In this document: positions 8,061 to 17,449 of the stretch, piece by piece | Layout: each line of letters opens with the position of its first letter | Position numbering within the stretch: position 1 is the first letter of the stretch | From: a virus | Length of the DNA stretch: 50,353 nucleotides | Direction: 5' to 3' (one strand) | Virus record (IMG/VR): IMGVR_UViG_3300009124_000028 | Coordinates: 1 to 50,353 of that record | Position numbers and translations under genes: made by a program | The notes under the pieces: model-generated | The model's database searches: none | What the model was told of the DNA's origin: nothing | Seen by the model: the letters and a program-made list of their open reading frames with translations, nothing else

Positions 8061-10490
8061 ATGAGTAAAATAGTAACATCAGATTTTAAAACGCATAACG
8101 CAAAGCAGTTTGTTGAGTCCCTCAGCGAGACAGCTAATTCTATCTATTATGTAACGATTGGTAAACACACAGCATTTCCTGATGATGCTACGCCCCCTGC
8201 TCCATCTCAATCACTAGAATCATCGTTCTATCAGTTGTATCGTGATATGATATATGGTAAGCAAGTTAAAACTTCTGATATAAGACACATGATTGACAAC
8301 TATCCATGGACATCGGGAACAGTTTATACGCAATACGATCACACTGTAGATTTATCAGGCGAAAAGTTTTTTGTTGTAGTTCAAGAAGAAGGTGGCGACT
8401 ACAGCGTATTCAAATGCTTATTTAATAATAAAGGAGCTCCTTCTACAGACAAACCTGTAAAAATAGAAACATCTGCTGATGATGACATATATGTTACGAC
8501 TGGTGACAGCTATCAGTGGAAGTATATGTTCACCATACCAGAATCAATTTACAACAAATTCTCAACATCAGACAAAGTTCCTGTAGTGGCAGATGCTAAT
8601 GTCGAAGCAAATGCAATTGCTGGATCTATTGATGTTGTAGACGTTAAAGCAGGTGGAAGCAGATACTTCTCTGTTGCTAACGGCGTAGTTAAAGTGGCAG
8701 CTGTTGCAGCTAACGATCAAATAATAGAGTTAGAATCTCTTGCTGGTGCCAACCTTAATATTACTACATCTAACGGAACGTTCCAAATTGAAAAAATTGA
8801 TCTTGTTGGTAAACATGCTAATGGAGATCCAGACACAACGAACAACGTAGCTAACGCTGTTGCTATTGAAGCTAACAGTACTTTCCTTAGAGTCACTGAT
8901 ATCAAAGGCAATTTCTTTGGCGAAACAAGCAACGTATATGCTAAAGGCGCTACATCAAACGCATTTGCAACAATAAGCTCAATAACAAAAACAACGAGTA
9001 CGCTTTCTGCTAATACAGATTTTTATAAAGGAAGTACGTTTTATATTACAGCTGGAGCAGGTGCTGGACAAGCAAAGACTATTAGTGAATATGTTGTAAC
9101 TGGTTCAGCAAGAAGAATTGTAATTCCTAGTGCTTTTGCAACAACTATTGGCACGACTTCTTTATTTGAAATTACACCAAGAGTTGTTATTGCTGGAGAC
9201 GGCCAAGGAGCATCTGGTAGAGCAATCGTTAATACTTCTACCTTTGCTATCGACACAATTGAAATGACCGATAGAGGTTATGGCTATTCATATGCAACTG
9301 CTCTAGTATTAGGTAACACAGGTATCAGTTCAAATGGCATTACATTGCAAGCAAACAATGCAAACGTTGTTCCAATTATATCTCCAAGAGGAGGACATGG
9401 ATCTGATCCAGTTTCAGAATTAAAAGCAGACACAGTAGGCATTTCTGTAGACTTTGCTAATAGCCAAGGCGGACAGATTCCTGCTGTCAATGATTTTAGA
9501 CAGGTCAGCATATTAAAAGATCCTTTATTTGCAAATGTAGTGTTAACAATTAGTGACACTCTAACATCTGCAAATGCCTCTGGTACAGGAACATCGTTTA
9601 CAGACGGCGAAACAGTAGTACAAGGAAGTTCAGCTGAAACAATATCAAAAGCTAATGTTACTATAGCAAATACTAACGGAACATTCCAAATAGAAGAATT
9701 TACTCTCTATGGCGCAAATTCAACAGGATCGTTATTCCACGCAAACAGCGATCCAGCAGGAACATCTAACGTAATAACAACTGGTGTTATTGTTAACGTC
9801 GATGGAAGCGTGCTAACACTACACAACGCAAATGTTGCAGCAATTGACGCTTATGACAAATACTCAAATGGAGATTTTGCTTCTGTTTTAGTTGGAACAG
9901 AGTCTTCTGCAACTGGCCAAGTTGACATATTAGATAATAAAGCAGATCCCGGTGGCGCTTATGGAATAGTGTCTACAAGAGCAGCAGGATCTATTAACTT
10001 GTCTAACGTTTATGGACAGTTTGTATCGTCAGGCAGCAACACAGAATTAAGAATTACAGGACTAACATCGGGCACTACTGCTAACCTAGTATCTTTCAAA
10101 ACAAATGAAAGAGCCGGATCTAATTTTGATCAGTTTGACCAACGAGTAAGGTTAACTGGTTTTGAAAATTCATCGTCATTAGAGTTTCAAATTGATGAAC
10201 GAATTGTTCAGGACGAAACTGATGCGGAAGGGGTTATACATAGTATAAATACGTCTAGTGGTGCAACAATATTAGCTATTACTAATAAGAAAGGCAATTT
10301 AGCAGAATCTGAAGGAACAGATCCAAAATACGTAAGAGGTCAAGATTCTGAAGCTGTTGGTTACTTTACGGATGAGGCAGGACCAGACATCCAACATCAC
10401 ACAGGCGAAATTCTTTATGTAGAGAACATTACGCCAATTACAAGAAGTGATGACCAAACAGAACGTGTTAAATTAATGATTAAATTTTAG
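8061..10490 (+). CDS. gp8: gp8-like baseplate wedge protein with two large insertions
   Basis: 809 residues against 334 in T4 gp8. Conserved blocks in order: IVTSDFKTHNAKQF at the start (T4 IVTSKFRTEKM), GDSYQWKYMFTIP at ~148-160 (T4 GDGYVWEYLFEIP), FRQVSILKDPL near 480 (T4 FRQISIITNPL), and HHTGEILYVENITPITR with DDQTERVKLMIKF at the end (T4 HSGEMIYMENRPPI and DQTEEINILFTF). The extra ~470 residues fall between these blocks as beta-rich modules with DRGYGYSYA and 'F-x-D-G-E-x-V' motifs like those in the neighbouring gp7. gp8 is a wedge component linking gp7 and gp10 in T4. It starts 4 nt after the gp7 stop. T4 comparisons are from memory, but the order of four blocks makes the call firm. Confidence 0.93.
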   Translation: MSKIVTSDFKTHNAKQFVESLSETANSIYYVTIGKHTAFPDDATPPAPSQSLESSFYQLYRDMIYGKQVKTSDIRHMIDNYPWTSGTVYTQYDHTVDLSGEKFFVVVQEEGGDYSVFKCLFNNKGAPSTDKPVKIETSADDDIYVTTGDSYQWKYMFTIPESIYNKFSTSDKVPVVADANVEANAIAGSIDVVDVKAGGSRYFSVANGVVKVAAVAANDQIIELESLAGANLNITTSNGTFQIEKIDLVGKHANGDPDTTNNVANAVAIEANSTFLRVTDIKGNFFGETSNVYAKGATSNAFATISSITKTTSTLSANTDFYKGSTFYITAGAGAGQAKTISEYVVTGSARRIVIPSAFATTIGTTSLFEITPRVVIAGDGQGASGRAIVNTSTFAIDTIEMTDRGYGYSYATALVLGNTGISSNGITLQANNANVVPIISPRGGHGSDPVSELKADTVGISVDFANSQGGQIPAVNDFRQVSILKDPLFANVVLTISDTLTSANASGTGTSFTDGETVVQGSSAETISKANVTIANTNGTFQIEEFTLYGANSTGSLFHANSDPAGTSNVITTGVIVNVDGSVLTLHNANVAAIDAYDKYSNGDFASVLVGTESSATGQVDILDNKADPGGAYGIVSTRAAGSINLSNVYGQFVSSGSNTELRITGLTSGTTANLVSFKTNERAGSNFDQFDQRVRLTGFENSSSLEFQIDERIVQDETDAEGVIHSINTSSGATILAITNKKGNLAESEGTDPKYVRGQDSEAVGYFTDEAGPDIQHHTGEILYVENITPITRSDDQTERVKLMIKF

Positions 10491-10498
10491 AGGAAGAA

Positions 10499-13400
10499 AT
10501 GGCATTAGAAACAGATCTTAACGTCAACCCATATTTTGACGACTATGATGAAACAAAGAACTTTAACAGGGTATTATTTAAACCTGCCGTTCCTCTGCAA
10601 GCTAGGGAACTAACTCAGCTTCAAACAATACTTCAAGCTCAAATTGAAAGATTTGGACAGTATCAATTTAAAGAAGGTTCAATCATCAAAGGTTGTAACT
10701 TCTATTATGATGCAAAAGTTAAATACGTAAAAGTAAACGATAAAGACACTTCAGGTTTAGATGTAAACGTTGGGCTGTATGGTGAAGGTGATTACATCAG
10801 AAACAGTGCTAATCTAGTAGCAAGAATAGTATCGACAGCTTCTGGACTAGAGACACAGAATCCTGGATTAAACTCACTGTTCTTCCATTATCTTAATATT
10901 GGAACAGACGATTCAACAACATATTCAGCTGGTGAACAGATTGATGTTTTCCCAGCAAGCACCGGTATTGCCAACATTGTATTTTCATCAGCTAACGGCG
11001 ATTTTAGTAACAGCGATACTATTACAGTAAGCACAGAAGACAACGGTTCTGGGTTTGATGGATCCGTGGTCACAACTGATGGCGGTACCACACTATTTGC
11101 AATTACTGTCACATCTAATGGATCAGGATATACAGTAGACGATTATCCTGTAGCAAGCATTACACATGCTAATGGATCCACAGCAAACGTTCAGTTAACT
11201 GTCAACTTAAACAAAACATCAACGCTGACTATTGCAAACTCTCAGTTTGAAAGTGATTCTGGAAACACACAGTTTAATACTGTTGGTAACTCATTCTTGA
11301 TGACAGTAAATGATGGTATTATTTTCCAGAAAGGACATTTCCAAAGATTTGAAGAACAAAATATTATTGTAACAAAATATACAAGTTCTCCCGACGAAGT
11401 ATCTGTAGGCATTGAAACTGCAGAGGCTATTATAAATAGCTCTGTTGACACCTCGTTATTAGACAATGCATCTGGCTTCAATAACGAAAATGCGCCGGGC
11501 GCTGACAGATTAAGACTTACGCCTACGTTAGTCGTAAACACGACATCTGATGCTCAGTCTTCAAATAATTTCTTATCTATTGTATCTTTCCAAGGTGGAA
11601 GACCAATTCAATTAAACCAAAAAGCAGTTCTTAATAGATTAGGCGATCAAATAGCAAGACGAACATATGAAGAATCTGGCGATTATGTAGTTGATCCATT
11701 TGCTATTGGTACAGAAGAAATTTCAGGAAACACTACACATATCAATGCGCAGATTGGCGCTGGTGTAGCATATGTTAAAGGTTATAGAGTAGAGACAAAC
11801 AATACAACAAGACTACCAATTAAAAAAGCAACAGTGAGTGCAAACGTTACTTCACAAGAAGTAGCGCTTACGTACGGAAATTATGTTGAAGTAGACAATG
11901 TTATAGGACAGTTTGGCCATGAAACTAATGACATGGTCTTGCTGACTGATGCAACTTTTAATGCTCATAACTCAGCAAATGCTTCAGATCCAGCTGTATC
12001 AAACACTTCTGTAGCCTATGATGGAACAACAGGAAGTGTCGTTGGTACTGCAAGAGTCAGAAACATTGAGTGTCAAGATAATAACAATAACAATTTTGAT
12101 AGCATATACAACCTATACCTTTATGATATAGAGATGAAAAAAGGTAAATCCTTTTCTAAGCACGTAAATTCTATTGTTCACTATTCTGGTTCAGATTATA
12201 GTGCAGCAGGTGCTGAGACTAATATTACTAAAATTGGTGTAGCTGACATTGAAGCAGCAACTGCAAAACTAAAAGATTCGTTTGCAGAAGGACAATTATT
12301 TAACTTAGGTCAATCAGGTATTAAGTCTGTTGGTAATAACGCATCTTATGTTTATAAGAGCAAAGTGTCTAATACAATTAGTACTGCTGGTGAGATAACA
12401 TTAACCGTAACAGGTAATGAGCAATTTAACTATGGTGATGGCACATTAACGAACACACAAGAAAAAGAAATTATTATCTTACCACAGCAGAATGCAAATG
12501 CAACCACTAATGTAACATCTACTGCGGCTACAAGCAACGCTACGACTACAGTGGTTACTGGTATTGGAGACACATCTTCAGTATACGTAGGGGACTTATA
12601 TTACCTAGCAAACACAACTGTAACAAACGGGCCGTTCCAAATTAGAAAAGTAGCTAATAGTGACGCTGTAGTTGTAGATTCTGCTCCAGGTAGTATGTCT
12701 GCAATGAATATGATGCAGACCTATCAAAAGAATTATCCATTATCTCTGAACGATAGATCTGATGCAAACGTAGTCGTGTCGAGCTCTAGCACTACAATGA
12801 CTATCTCAACAAATATCGGTATTAATGGAACAACTCCTGTTGATGTTTTAGTCAATGTAAAAGATACTGCTGCAAATGCTGTGCTTAAGAGCTATGTTAC
12901 AACTGAAGTGGGTATTGATACATCTAATAATACTGGTGGAACATCAGGACCTTGGAGTCTTGGTGTAGTAGACGGACATGCTTTAGTGTCTGTTTATCAA
13001 GGCACCGGCGGTGGTTACGATTCATTTACAACTGACGTAACTGATCAATTTGAAATTAACAATGGGCAGACTGATTCAATTTATGGTCTTTCTAAGCTAA
13101 GAACAAAGCCTGGTTCAACAATTTCATTGTCTAGCGGAGATCAATTAGCCGTAACTTTCAGACACTTCAAGAAAGGATCTGGAACAGGATTCTTTAATTT
13201 TAATTCATATCCTATCGATGATGAAAATACAGCAAATACTTCAGCGGTCACTACACAACAGATACCAATGTTTGTATCACCAAAAACAGGTAGAGAAGTT
13301 GATCTTAGAAATCATTTAGATTTTAGACCTCAGCTTTCTAACACTGCAGTAATAGAAGGTACGTTAGACGGATCGTTTACCATTAACCCTTCTGCCACAT

Positions 13401-16400
13401 CTACATTAGATGACGTATCAAAAATTGGAGCTCCAGACACATCTTGGTCTGGTAGCTTTGAATACTATCTGCCAAGAAAAGATAGAATCATTGTCGAGTC
13501 AAGCGGTTTATTTGTTGTAGAGGGTGTTCCTAGCGTTAATCCTAAACTTCCTCCTCTACCAGAAAATGCAATGCAGCTAGCATCTTTAGATGTTCCTGTA
13601 TATCCTTCATTAGCACAGCCTACTGCAAGAGCAGATAGAAGACCAGATTATGGCGTAATAATCAAAGCTACTCAGCTTAAGAGATACACCATGGAAGACA
13701 TTAGGTCAATTGATGATAGGGTTACTAATCTAGAATATTACTCATCATTAAATTTCTTAGAGAAGTTTACTACTGATGCTGTAATTCCTGGAAGAACCGA
13801 TCCTACAACTAACAGATTTAAGAATGGATTTATTGTAGACAACTTTGCATCGTTTACTACAGGTAATCCACTAGACACAGAATTTAAAGCGGGATTTGAT
13901 GCTGCAAGAGACCTATTGGTTTCTAAGTTTGAAAACTACAGCATTAAAATGAGATTTAAGAGCGGCACTAATATTTCAAGAAGTAACGACTTAATTCTTC
14001 CTAGGTATTTCAATAGAAGCATCATTATACAGCAAAGAGCTACAAGACAAAGAAGAGTTACTTCTGCACTATGGGCTTATAATGGTACAGTACGATTGTT
14101 CCCAGATTACCTTGCAGGCGTGGACAATAAGAAATCACCTGAATCTGCTGTACAGATTAACATTGATAATGCTAGCTCTACTTTAGCGTTGATTGACGAA
14201 TTGAACAAAATTGCTCCTCAACAATTTACAAGCAGTGAAGTAATACAGGACAATACAAATACAAGAGTTGTGTCATCGACTCCTACAGATACACAAGTTA
14301 CAAACCAAGTAGAAATAGTACGAAGTCAAAGAATAAGACAAACGACCACGACATTAAGTGCTAGAGCAAGAACAACTACTAGAAAAGTCGGTGATTTTGT
14401 TACAGACATTTCATTCCAGCCTTATATTCCTGGAACAGAAATTAGATTCGTAGCTACTGGTTTGAGACCAGGAATGAGACACTACGTTTATTTTGACGGT
14501 AAAGATCAAACAAGTAACTGTAGACCCGCATCCGTGTCTAATCCTTTTGATGCTGTAGCTACAGAGAGAAGACTGTCTTCTTCAAGAGCAAGAAGAATGA
14601 TTAGAAGTAGAGGGGCATTTGGCGATTCTCTTACAGCAAATAGCTCAGGTGGTATTTCAGGAATTTATAGAATTCCTTCTAATACTTTCTTTGCAGGAGA
14701 AAGAGAGTTTGTAGTCAGCGATGCGTCTGATATTGGGCTACTAGGTGATTCAGTTTCAGAAGCCACAGCAAAATTCAATTGCTATAACTTTACTGTAAAC
14801 AAAGGCGATGTTATAACTTCTACTAGATCAGCATTACCAAGAGCATCACAAAGACAAACAACAATAACTCAACGAACAAGAAATGTTGAGCAAGTAATTA
14901 CACCGTTACCTCCAGCTGAGGTGACTGTAATTGAAAATCATATTGAGGTTCCTAACCCAGTACCTGTTCCTGTTCCAGTACCTGGCCCTGAAAGACCTAC
15001 GCCGGTGCCAAACCCTATACCGGTTCCTAACCCAGTACCTGTTCCTGTTCCAGTTCCTGGACCTACAATTCCAGGACCACCTGTAACAGTATTGGTTCCA
15101 GGTCCGCCTATAACAATACCGATTCCAACTGTTCCTCCAATAGCTCCACCGCCTCAGCCGCCTGACACATGGACAGACGGTCAAAGAGAGCGTAGATTTA
15201 GAGATGAAGACGATCCATTAGCACAATCGTTCTTAATTGATTCACAACAGTTCAATGGATATAAGGACGGTTATATTACTGCGGTTGATATTTATTTTGC
15301 TGGCAAAGATGCAAGAAGAGGATGTACAGTAGAAATTAGATCAACTGAAAACGGCGTCCCAGCATCTAAAGTTTTACCATTTAGTAGAACTCACTTAAAT
15401 GCTAATGAGATCACTGCATCAACAAATGGTGCTACAAAAACAACGTTTACCTTTACTTCACCGGTTATGGTCGAAGCTGGAAGAGAGTATGTTGTAGTTA
15501 TTTTACCAGATGGAAACAGCCCAGAGTATAAAGTTTGGACAGCTAAAGCTGGCCAGAAAGATGTTAGAACAAACATTGTTAACAACCAAGACTGGGGTCA
15601 AGGTACTATGTTCTTATCTACAAACAACAGAACATGGACAGAGTATGTAGATGAAGACCTTAAGTTTACTTTGTATGCAGCTGTGTTTGCTTCTCAGAGA
15701 GCTACAGTGTTAACAGAAAATGAAGACTATGAGTTCTTCCAATCAAACACAACAAACATTAACGGAAACTTTACTGTTGGTGAAGAAGTGTTTAAGTTAG
15801 CTGCAAATGTTGCAGGTAACATTGTTATCAACAAAGGAAACAGTACAATACGTTCTACAACAAGTGGCGGATCAGATTTCTCTGCTGTTACAGGATTGAG
15901 TGCTGGTAGTAAAATTGTGTTAACAGGCAACAGTTCTACATTTGACGTTGTAGAAGTTGCATCTGTTGCAAACTCTAGTACAATTACATTAAGAGGCGCA
16001 CCGAGCTTTACAGACTCAACTGGTAACTTTATGTTTACGCCAGTTGCAGAATTTGTACAAATTGATGCTAATACAAAAACTATTCAATGTAATGATAGTA
16101 ATGCAACCAATAGCACATTCTTGTTTGCAAACGGCGATACAATAATTGGCGTGGACAGCGTAGCAAATGCTGTAATCAATCAAGTAGTAGATACTAACAT
16201 TAGCTATCTTGAGCCAAGATTGTATAGAAATGTACCAGAAGGCACAATGCACAATGCGCATATTAAAGGTCGTCTGAGTGATGATACTGGCGATTCTAGT
16301 TATGAACTTCTTATAACAAATGATAGATTCTATAGTGATTCTGCTATTAAGGTAATGAGTAAATCTAATGAGATTGTAAACAACAGTGGTAACAAGTCTT

Positions 16401-17230
16401 TAAATATTCTTCAAACGCTAACCAGTGAAGATAACTTTATCGGCGCAAGTATAGACCTCCAATCTCAAGAATGTTTAATATACGAAAACATTATTAATAA
16501 CGTTTTGACTAATGAGTATATAACAGATCAAGGTTCTGCTTCAGCAAAATATGTTTCAAGAACAATTGAGCTAGCAGAAGGCTTAGATGCAGAAGATATC
16601 AAAGTTTATGTAAACGCTTATAAGCCAGCTGGTACAGATGTTAAAGTTTATGCTAAAGTACTGAACAGCGAAGATCCAACACCATTTAAAGATACAAGGT
16701 GGTCATTATTACAATCCACTGGAGCAAATGCTACTAAAATTAGCTCTGCTAAAGACAGGGGCGATGTAATAGAATATACATATGAATTTGGAAATGCACC
16801 TGAGGCTACAAGCATTAACGGCACGGTAACTGTTGTCAATGGTAATACTACATTGACTGGTACAGGCACTGCATTTACATCTGATCTTGAAGTAGGAGAT
16901 TTAATTAAAATAAACTTGCTAAACAATGATACCAATTATTTCGCATCAATGGTAACAGCAGTCAATAGCGATACAGAAATTGTTGTTGGTGATGAACCAG
17001 ACTTTGATGATCCTCAAGGCACAGCAATTCAAAAAGTAACTGAAGAATATAAGAATCAAGTGTTTAGGGATCCTAAAGCTCCTTCTGCATTTGAAGCAAC
17101 TTACTATAACCAAAACGATATGAAATATATCGGTTATAAGTATTTGGCAATTAAAATTGTACTAACAGCTACAAGTACAGCGCTTAATCCTTATGTTCAA
17201 GATTATAGAGCAATAGCGGTATCATTATAA
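10499..17230 (+). CDS. Giant baseplate/fibre structural protein (DUF4815-like N-terminus, polyproline hinge)
   Basis: 2243 residues, ATG with AGGAAG just upstream. The N-terminus (NPYFDDYDETKNFNRVLFKP, then LQARELTQLQTILQAQIERF) is the pattern I know from DUF4815-type baseplate proteins of marine T4-like phages. The middle is long beta-rich sequence, with a segment near residues 1110-1150 (RRPDYGVIIKATQLKRYTME, RVTNLEYY) typical of these proteins. Residues ~1485-1557 are a (PVP)n/PGP-rich linker, probably extended or a hinge. After it comes DDPLAQSFLID, a domain with jelly-roll-like strands. The C-terminus has a large beta region ending PYVQDYRAIAVSL. It occupies the T4 gene 9/10 position after gp8, so it may replace the proteins that anchor fibres to the wedge. 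Exact T4 equivalence is inference. Confidence 0.8.
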   Translation: MALETDLNVNPYFDDYDETKNFNRVLFKPAVPLQARELTQLQTILQAQIERFGQYQFKEGSIIKGCNFYYDAKVKYVKVNDKDTSGLDVNVGLYGEGDYIRNSANLVARIVSTASGLETQNPGLNSLFFHYLNIGTDDSTTYSAGEQIDVFPASTGIANIVFSSANGDFSNSDTITVSTEDNGSGFDGSVVTTDGGTTLFAITVTSNGSGYTVDDYPVASITHANGSTANVQLTVNLNKTSTLTIANSQFESDSGNTQFNTVGNSFLMTVNDGIIFQKGHFQRFEEQNIIVTKYTSSPDEVSVGIETAEAIINSSVDTSLLDNASGFNNENAPGADRLRLTPTLVVNTTSDAQSSNNFLSIVSFQGGRPIQLNQKAVLNRLGDQIARRTYEESGDYVVDPFAIGTEEISGNTTHINAQIGAGVAYVKGYRVETNNTTRLPIKKATVSANVTSQEVALTYGNYVEVDNVIGQFGHETNDMVLLTDATFNAHNSANASDPAVSNTSVAYDGTTGSVVGTARVRNIECQDNNNNNFDSIYNLYLYDIEMKKGKSFSKHVNSIVHYSGSDYSAAGAETNITKIGVADIEAATAKLKDSFAEGQLFNLGQSGIKSVGNNASYVYKSKVSNTISTAGEITLTVTGNEQFNYGDGTLTNTQEKEIIILPQQNANATTNVTSTAATSNATTTVVTGIGDTSSVYVGDLYYLANTTVTNGPFQIRKVANSDAVVVDSAPGSMSAMNMMQTYQKNYPLSLNDRSDANVVVSSSSTTMTISTNIGINGTTPVDVLVNVKDTAANAVLKSYVTTEVGIDTSNNTGGTSGPWSLGVVDGHALVSVYQGTGGGYDSFTTDVTDQFEINNGQTDSIYGLSKLRTKPGSTISLSSGDQLAVTFRHFKKGSGTGFFNFNSYPIDDENTANTSAVTTQQIPMFVSPKTGREVDLRNHLDFRPQLSNTAVIEGTLDGSFTINPSATSTLDDVSKIGAPDTSWSGSFEYYLPRKDRIIVESSGLFVVEGVPSVNPKLPPLPENAMQLASLDVPVYPSLAQPTARADRRPDYGVIIKATQLKRYTMEDIRSIDDRVTNLEYYSSLNFLEKFTTDAVIPGRTDPTTNRFKNGFIVDNFASFTTGNPLDTEFKAGFDAARDLLVSKFENYSIKMRFKSGTNISRSNDLILPRYFNRSIIIQQRATRQRRVTSALWAYNGTVRLFPDYLAGVDNKKSPESAVQINIDNASSTLALIDELNKIAPQQFTSSEVIQDNTNTRVVSSTPTDTQVTNQVEIVRSQRIRQTTTTLSARARTTTRKVGDFVTDISFQPYIPGTEIRFVATGLRPGMRHYVYFDGKDQTSNCRPASVSNPFDAVATERRLSSSRARRMIRSRGAFGDSLTANSSGGISGIYRIPSNTFFAGEREFVVSDASDIGLLGDSVSEATAKFNCYNFTVNKGDVITSTRSALPRASQRQTTITQRTRNVEQVITPLPPAEVTVIENHIEVPNPVPVPVPVPGPERPTPVPNPIPVPNPVPVPVPVPGPTIPGPPVTVLVPGPPITIPIPTVPPIAPPPQPPDTWTDGQRERRFRDEDDPLAQSFLIDSQQFNGYKDGYITAVDIYFAGKDARRGCTVEIRSTENGVPASKVLPFSRTHLNANEITASTNGATKTTFTFTSPVMVEAGREYVVVILPDGNSPEYKVWTAKAGQKDVRTNIVNNQDWGQGTMFLSTNNRTWTEYVDEDLKFTLYAAVFASQRATVLTENEDYEFFQSNTTNINGNFTVGEEVFKLAANVAGNIVINKGNSTIRSTTSGGSDFSAVTGLSAGSKIVLTGNSSTFDVVEVASVANSSTITLRGAPSFTDSTGNFMFTPVAEFVQIDANTKTIQCNDSNATNSTFLFANGDTIIGVDSVANAVINQVVDTNISYLEPRLYRNVPEGTMHNAHIKGRLSDDTGDSSYELLITNDRFYSDSAIKVMSKSNEIVNNSGNKSLNILQTLTSEDNFIGASIDLQSQECLIYENIINNVLTNEYITDQGSASAKYVSRTIELAEGLDAEDIKVYVNAYKPAGTDVKVYAKVLNSEDPTPFKDTRWSLLQSTGANATKISSAKDRGDVIEYTYEFGNAPEATSINGTVTVVNGNTTLTGTGTAFTSDLEVGDLIKINLLNNDTNYFASMVTAVNSDTEIVVGDEPDFDDPQGTAIQKVTEEYKNQVFRDPKAPSAFEATYYNQNDMKYIGYKYLAIKIVLTATSTALNPYVQDYRAIAVSL

Positions 17231-17448
17231 TGGCTAAGAAAATTTTAATAGAAACAGAAGATCAAAGATTTCTTAGGGATCCATCCAACATGGCACTTAT
17301 AAATAATGATGCGGCTGCGTATGCGCAATATAAAGCTAAAAGGAACGAGAAGAACAAAGTGGCAAATATTTGTAATGAAATAGATTCTCTAAAACAAGAT
17401 ATGGGCGAAATCAAACAAATGTTAAGAAGTTTATCGGGGGTAAAGTAA
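17230..17448 (+). CDS. Small coiled-coil protein between baseplate and fibre genes
   Basis: 72 residues, start overlapping the previous stop (TAATG). Two parts are visible: MAKKILIETEDQRFLRDPSN, a short beta/loop segment, and a helical C-terminal half with heptad-like spacing of hydrophobics (NICNEIDSLKQDMGEIKQML). No named family is recognised, although small proteins of this look occur beside fibre genes in marine T4-like phages. The 2-nt gap to the 1366-residue fibre suggests coupled translation. An adaptor, trimerisation helper or assembly chaperone for the fibre is the likely role by context. The sequence alone does not prove function. Confidence 0.7.
   Translation: MAKKILIETEDQRFLRDPSNMALINNDAAAYAQYKAKRNEKNKVANICNEIDSLKQDMGEIKQMLRSLSGVK
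17298..17305 (+). promoter_or_regulatory. TATAAATA octamer inside the 72-residue gene (weak late promoter candidate)
   Basis: Exact T4-type late promoter octamer about 145 nt upstream of the S74 fibre gene. It lies inside a coding region, where a few chance copies are expected in AT-rich DNA, so support is weak. Confidence 0.2.
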
Positions 17449-17449
17449 G

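Noticed and set aside
10244-11436. TATAAATA octamers at about 10244 and 11429
   Set aside because: Both are deep inside coding regions and not close to a gene start. A few chance matches are expected in AT-rich DNA of this length.
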